Shown here: piece after piece, positions 1-6,572 of the stretch | Layout of the letters: the number at the start of each line of letters is the position of its first letter | How positions within the stretch are numbered: position 1 is the stretch's first letter | Source: Clostridiaceae bacterium | GTDB lineage: Bacteria > Bacillota > Clostridia > Oscillospirales > Acutalibacteraceae | NCBI GenBank assembly: GCA_904501895.1 | Contig: CAJGCX010000098.1 | Coordinates: 1-6,572, forward strand | Length of the DNA: 6,572 bases | Direction: 5' to 3' | Program-made: the position numbers and the translations under genes | Notes under the pieces: model-generated | Seen by the model: only the letters and a program-made list of their open reading frames with translations | The model's database searches: none | What the model was told of the DNA's origin: nothing

Positions 1-1251
1 TCTTTCAGCTTCAGTCATACTCATACCAAGAAGAATATATCCAATTTCATAGCCATAACGCATTGCACCATCATGGGCAGTTCCATCAAGTTCGTCATTA
101 GAATTATGTCTTGATGATGAAACTGTTGAAACATTACCCTGAAGGAAAATAAAGTTATATCCTACTGAATTTAACACTTTTTCTATGTACCAGATACAAT
201 CAGCAGTGAATTTTCTATCAAAGTTTAATGGGTCACTTTCATCCTGATTCCAGTCAAAGCTTGCTGATTCAGGGTGACAACCAAATGTTGAAATAATTGT
301 AGGTGTTTTCTTTGCGTTGAACGGCATAAACTCAAGTTTATACATATTAGTATCATAGGAAATAGGTGCTGTACGGTCAAATAGGTAGTCACCAATATCA
401 ATCTTTGAATAATACATCTTACCTGTTGTCATATCAGCAAGAGCATCTTCAACAGCCTTCTTTGAGCCTTCAATAACAGCATCAAGGAATTCACGAGGAA
501 CACCATATTTAACATCATTTGTAAAAGTATTATTCAAAAGACAACCGATAGGGTCAGTCCAAACACCCTGTGAGTCGATACCTGTGTGAATATGGGTACA
601 AGAAACATTAATGCTTACAATATTGTTCTTTTCAGCGATTTCCTTTAATGCTTCACGGATAAGACGAACATCAGAGTTAGCAAGACCCATAGCATCAACT
701 GCGATAAATACAACATTACCTCTGCCTGAACCGTCATTCATTACAACAACTCTTGACATAAGGTCTTCTGTCACGCCGTCATCATCCTTATACATTTCAC
801 TACCGTAAACGTAAGGAATATAAGCACCCTTTGCGTAAGATTTTTCACCAAAATCTGCAGGAAGAATTGATGCTTTACCATAGCCAAGGCTCCACACCTT
901 ATCACCCTGTGGTTCATCAATAAATTCATCCATACCTGGATAGAAATTCTCATAAGAATCAATATCGAATTCCTCGTAATCAAGCACAGCTGCTGAATCA
1001 GGAACTACAAGACAAAGAGCCTTGCCGAGAACATCGTTGATAAGAAAGTTGCTTATAGCATTAAAAACCTTAACAAGAAAAATCTTTGTCTGTAAATCTT
1101 CGTCAATCTCTACACCCGTTTCTGACGCAGCAACATATTCTGCAGCAGAAGTGTAAGTCACTTCTTCAGCACTTGCTGGTAAAACGAGCATTGGAATTAC
1201 CATACAAACACAAAGAATCAATGACAGGATTGATTTAGTTGTCTTTTTCAT
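1..1251 (-). CDS. Secreted neutral/alkaline ceramidase-like hydrolase (partial, C-terminus beyond left edge)
   Basis: 417 codons are open from ATG 1251 to base 1 with no stop, so the C-terminal part is missing. A Sec signal peptide is clear: KK at the N-terminus, a hydrophobic core at about residues 8-25, and an ASA/EE cleavage site after residue 28. The rest resembles the N-terminal domain of neutral ceramidases, which use zinc to hydrolyse the amide bond of ceramide. Visible landmarks are VVFIAVDAMG (180-189), SCTHIHTG (217-224), FGCHPES (323-329) and LQGNVS (370-375). His220/222, His326 and Ser375 sit at nearly the spacing I recall for the two zinc histidines and nucleophile serine of human neutral ceramidase. 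The remaining zinc ligands (Glu, Tyr) would lie outside the window. About 90 residues before the core have no recognised domain. A GGTAGGAT ribosome site precedes the ATG. It is the last visible gene of a typA-led operon, 18 bp after the MreB-like gene. The true substrate is unknown: lipids or another amide are possible. Confidence 0.72.
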   Translation of the reverse strand, partial: MKKTTKSILSLILCVCMVIPMLVLPASAEEVTYTSAAEYVAASETGVEIDEDLQTKIFLVKVFNAISNFLINDVLGKALCLVVPDSAAVLDYEEFDIDSYENFYPGMDEFIDEPQGDKVWSLGYGKASILPADFGEKSYAKGAYIPYVYGSEMYKDDDGVTEDLMSRVVVMNDGSGRGNVVFIAVDAMGLANSDVRLIREALKEIAEKNNIVSINVSCTHIHTGIDSQGVWTDPIGCLLNNTFTNDVKYGVPREFLDAVIEGSKKAVEDALADMTTGKMYYSKIDIGDYLFDRTAPISYDTNMYKLEFMPFNAKKTPTIISTFGCHPESASFDWNQDESDPLNFDRKFTADCIWYIEKVLNSVGYNFIFLQGNVSTVSSSRHNSNDELDGTAHDGAMRYGYEIGYILLGMSMTEAER

Positions 1252-4200
1252 AATAACATCCTACCTTTTTTAATTTATTTTATCTTTGATTTCATCACGG
1301 AAGATGAAACGATATCCGTTTTCAATAAGCCATTTTTCATTTGTGACAAAATGACCTAAACCTTTAATCTTTGCAAGTCTTGGCTCATCAACGATATCAC
1401 ATTTTATACCTAATTGATTTGATAATCTTTCAGCAATATCGAAAATCAGTGACCCACCACCACAAACCATTATACCATTATCTGTCACATCTGACAACAG
1501 CTCAGGAGAATTTTTTAAAATATCCTGATAGATTTCCTTGATAATCATATCTATTTGTTCATCAACATACGGATAAACCTCAGTTGAAGTGATTTCAAAT
1601 GAAATTGGTAAATTATCAAGAGCACTTTTACCTGCAACAAACAATGCAGATTCACAATCACGCTTTTCAGCAGATGTAATCTTATTTTTAATTTCACGTG
1701 CAGTATGTGGTCCGATAAGAATATCCCTATCTCTACGCAAATGATTGATTATAGCTTTATCAATATCATAGCTACCGTGTTTAATTGTACCCTTAGCCTC
1801 AATTATGCCTTCCGAAAGAATAGCGTATTCTGTAACCTGATGTCCGATATCAATCACAGTTCTGCAAACTGATTCTTCACTATCAGAATCACAGCCAAAA
1901 GCTGATGCCAATACTCCTTCTATCATACAGACTCTTCCTGCACCTGCTAGTGTAACAACGTCAAGAAACGTTTTTCTTTCAAGACTTGAAACATTCGATG
2001 GCAAAGAAAGAATTATATTAGGCTTATAAATTCTGTTACCGCAAACACGCTGAATGTAATATCTCAACATTCTTTCTGCCATAACGAAATCTGAGATAAC
2101 ACCATCCTGAATAACCTTTGAAATAGTAATATCCTCACCATTTCTACCGTATACATTATCAGCAGCCTTACCGAATGCTATTGGGTTGCCCGTCTGATTA
2201 TCGATTGCAACAATAGATGATTCGTCAACAACAATCCCCTTCCCTTCAACATAAATTTTAAGGGAATATGAGCCAAAGTCAATACCAATCTTAATTCCTA
2301 TCAAGGTGTCATCTCCTTTCGTTAATTATTTTGATTTTTAGTTTTTCTTAAACTGTTGCTTAAGTCTTAAATCCTTTGACAGAATTGTTTTACGAAGTCT
2401 GATGCTTTCAGGAGTAACCTCCATAAGCTCGTCATCCTTAATGAATTCCATAGATTGTTCAAGGCTTAATGTTGTATGAGGCACTAATCGTAAAGCATCA
2501 TCAGAGCCTGAAGCACGAGTATTTGTAAGATGCTTTGTTTTACAGATATTGCAGGTCAAGTCCTCATTCTTTGAGCATTCGCCAACAATCATACCTTCAT
2601 AAACAGGAACACCAGGGCCTATAAACAATCGACCTCTGTCCTGAGTATTAAACAAGCCATAAGCAGTGCTTTCGCCTGTTTCATGAGCAACAATTGAGCC
2701 TCGTTCTCTTGTTTCAATATCGCCCTTGAATGGTTCATAACCTGAAAAAAGGTTATTCATAATGCCATTACCGTTAGTGTCTGTCATAAATTCTGAACGA
2801 TAGCCGATAAGACCACGAGCAGGAATTTTAAATTCAAGATGTGTTGTTCCACCCTCACGTGTGCCCATATTTTCAAGTTCGCCACGACGAGAACCGATTT
2901 TCATCATAACAGAACCAACATATTCCTCAGGGACTTCAATAATAAGCAACTCAATAGGCTCTAACAAAACACCATCCTGCATTTTTGTAATAACCTTTGG
3001 ACGAGAAACCTGAAATTCATATCCCTGACGACGCATTGTTTCAATAAGGATTGAAAGGTGTAATTCACCACGACCTGAAACCTTGAAGGTATCAGTTGAC
3101 TCAGTTTCCTCAACTCGCATACTTACATTTGTTTCAACTTCTTTGAAAAGCCTGTCACGAAGATTACGTGAAGTAACAAATTTACCCTCTTTACCTGCAA
3201 ATGGACTATCGTTAACAATGAAATTCATTGAAATTGTAGGCTCGTCAATTTTAATAAACGGAAGTGGGTCAATGCAATCAGGTGAACAAAGTGTTTCACC
3301 GATATTCAAATCAGTAATACCTGAAATACAGATAATATCACCTATTGATGCAGATTCAACCTCAACTCGTTTAAGTCCCTCAAACTGATAAAGTCGTGAA
3401 ATTTTTACATTTTGCTGACTTCCGTCAGTTTTGCAAAGAACTAAAGAGTCATTTCTCTTAATTGTACCTCTTTCAACACGACCGACACCGATACGACCGA
3501 TATAATCGTCGTAATCAAGGCTTGAGAAAAGAACCTGAAGAGGTGCTTCACCATCTCCTGTAGGTGCTTCAATATTTTCAATAATAGCATCGAACAATGG
3601 TCTTAAATCACCTTCACGAACATCCGGCTCTAATGATGAATAACCATCTCTTGCAGAAGCGTAGATAACAGGGAATTCAATCTGTTCATCACTTGCACCA
3701 AGCTCAATAAACAAATCGAGCACCTCGTCAATAACCTCTGCAGGACGAGCACCAGGTCTGTCAATTTTATTAACAACGACTAAAACCTTCTTATTAAGTC
3801 CAAGTGCCTTTTTAAGAACAAATCGAGTCTGTGGCATACAGCCCTCAAATGCATCAACAAGAAGCAATACACCATCAACCATCATAAGGATTCGTTCAAC
3901 CTCACCACCGAAGTCAGCGTGACCAGGTGTGTCAACAATATTGATTTTTATATCCTTATAATGAACTGATGTATTTTTTGAAAGAATTGTAATTCCTCGT
4001 TCTCTTTCAAGGTCGTTTGAGTCCATAACTCTATCCTGAACAACCTCATTTGTTCTGAAAATACCACTTTGCTTTAAAAGCTCATCAACCAAAGTTGTTT
4101 TACCGTGGTCAACGTGAGCAATAATTGCTATGTTTCTTACATCTTCTCTTTTTTTCAAATTTATTTCACCTTCACTGAATAACTTACAGAATATTTTACC

Positions 4201-6572
4201 ACTATAATTCCTATTTCGCAAGACAAATAATGAAATGAAAAACTAAAATTCTTTACAAAACACAGAAAATAAGATAAAATATAATGAGAATTTTTTAGGA
4301 GTAGTAAAATGACACTTAAATTATTATCTTCACTTGAGAAAATATATCATAACGATACATTGCCTGAAAGCAATTATTTAGGTTTTTCAATGCTAAAAAA
4401 TGAAGTTAAGTCATTTCAGATTGCTGTTGATAGTGATGTTTCTTTCAAGGGCACAATTAAAATTGAGTCCAATTTTAAAAATACCAGCGTTTACTCCGTT
4501 GAGCATATCAAATCTGACTTTCCTATGGCAAAGGGTGCTGACGATTATTATCGCTTCAGCAATGACGGATATTATCCTGATTTGCTTTTACCCGTATCAG
4601 GTGATGTTCAGATTAACAAGGGCGTTAATGTCTTCTGGGTGGAAATCAAGTCTGATGAAAGTACTGTTGGCGAACAAGAAATTATAGTGAAAATCGGGAA
4701 TGATAACACCTGCCTTAAAGACAGCTTAAGTGTTGATGTAATTGACTGCGAGCTTGATTTCAGGGATTTTATTTACACAAACTGGTTTCACACAGATTGC
4801 TTGATGTCATATTACAATGTTGATGTTTTCAGCGATGAATATTGGAGAATTACTGAAAATTATCTTAAAACAGCAAATGAATACGGTATGAATTGTGTTC
4901 TCACTCCTATTTTCACACCACCTCTTGATACTGAAATGGGAAAAGAAAGACCTACTGTTCAGCTTATTGATATTTACATAAATGACGGAAAGTATTCATT
5001 TAATTTTGATAAGCTTACACAGTGGGTTGAAATGAGTGAACGTTGTGGCGTTAAATATTTTGAGCTTGCTCATTTCTTCACTCAATGGGGAGCAAAACAC
5101 GCACCAAAAATCATGGCAACCGTAGATGGTGAATACAAAAAAATCTTTGGTTGGGAAACAAAAGCATCTGCAAAGGAATATACAAAATTTTTAACTTCCC
5201 TTTCTGTAGAATTAAAAGAGTATCTTGAAAGCAGAAATTTAAAGGACAGAGTTTTAATTCATGTCAGCGATGAGCCAAATTTTGCGATGCTTCGTTCTTA
5301 TGCAAAGGCATCAAGACTTATTCACAAGCTATATAAAGGCTATAAAATCGTTGATGCTTTATCTGATGTATGGTTTTACAGACTTGGAATTGTATCAACA
5401 CCAATTCCGTCAAATGACCATATTGATAATTTCATCGGTAAAACTGATGAGTTGTGGACATATTATTGCAGTGCACAAAATAAGAAAAATGTTTCGAACA
5501 GATTTTTCTGTAACGACTCCATAAGAAACAGAATTATCGGTTATCAGATGTTTAAATATGATGTTAAAGGCTTCTTGCATTGGGGATATAATTTCTATTA
5601 CACTCAGCTTTCAAAAGCACTCATTGACCCCTTCAAGGTAAGTGATGCAGGTGGAAAATTCCCATCAGGTGACAGTTATGTTGTTTACCCTGCAAAAGAC
5701 GGTACTGCTTATCACTCAATAAGATTAAAGGTGTTTTACGATGCCTTACAGGATATGGCTGCATTAAACACTCTTGAGAAATTAACAAGCAAGCAATATT
5801 GCTTGAACATCCTTGAAAACAAACAGCAAATCACATTCTCACAATATCCTCATTCTGATGAATGGCTTTTAGATACAAGAGAAAAAATCAATTCAGCAAT
5901 TAAGGAAAATTCAAAATGAAACAGGCTTTTAAGGAATTAAAAAACTTTATAAAAGAAACTGACAAGGTGCTGTTAGGACTTTGTCTGTTGGCATCAGCAT
6001 TCGGTTGTATTTCTGTTATGAGTGCAACGAAATGGACTGTAGCTGATGGTGGTATGTTTTCACGAGACTGTATTGTTATGATTGCTGCAGTATGTGCAGG
6101 AGTTATAATTGCAATGATAATATCGATTATCGACTATGAATTCATTATGAAAATGGCACCGTTAATCGGTTTAGTCTGTATCGGTTTAATGCTTTTGCTC
6201 TTCGCAATCGGTGTTGGTCCACTTGAACGACCTGATGCTAAAACATGGATTAAATTCGGTTCAATTTATTTTCAACCGTCAGAAATTGTTAAAATCGGTT
6301 TCATCATCACCTTTGGTGTGCATCTTGAAAAAATTAAGGGAAATATTAATCACCCATTATCAATTGCACAGTTAGCTGTTCATGCACTTATACCAACTGC
6401 ACTTGTTATTAAATCGGGTGATATGGGTTCAGCACTTGTATTCATCATTATTACTCTTGCTATGCTTTTTGTTGCAGGACTTCATTGGGGATATTTTTTA
6501 GGTGGTGGACTCCTTATATTAGCAGCATTACCACTTGCTTGGTTGTTCTTGCTTGATAACATCCAGAAGGAA

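Overview
The window looks like chromosome of a low-GC Gram-positive anaerobe, most likely a gut Clostridia/Oscillospirales (Ruminococcus-like) organism. The reasons are the AT-rich sequence, strong AAGGAG-type ribosome binding sites, two probable TTG starts, a Firmicute-style Sec signal peptide, and TypA and RodA sequences of clostridial appearance. This placement comes from recognising families by eye, not from a database search.

There are two divergent transcription units around a roughly 150 bp promoter region (4159-4308). Leftward on the minus strand: typA/bipA (ribosome-associated translational GTPase), then 33 bp later a divergent MreB-type actin, then 18 bp later a secreted neutral-ceramidase-like hydrolase that runs off the left edge. 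Rightward on the plus strand: a cytoplasmic DUF4091/GH123-like glycoside hydrolase whose stop overlaps by 4 bp (ATGA) the start of a RodA-type SEDS peptidoglycan glycosyltransferase, which runs off the right edge. Both units have a good housekeeping sigma-A-type promoter with a 17 bp spacer. No stretch over 300 bp lacks a gene, and I see no RNA gene, mobile element, CRISPR array or convincing terminator.

The typA gene is ordinary housekeeping. The interesting material is the company it keeps. A rod-shape cytoskeleton paralogue with an eroded phosphate-2 ATP-binding loop sits on one arm, and the SEDS polymerase that normally works with MreB sits on the other. Each is paired tightly with a hydrolase not usually associated with the elongation machinery: a ceramidase-fold amidase and a GH123-like beta-N-acetylhexosaminidase. 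Whether these form a functional set, for cell-envelope remodelling or for host glycosphingolipid breakdown, is open and is treated below as inference.
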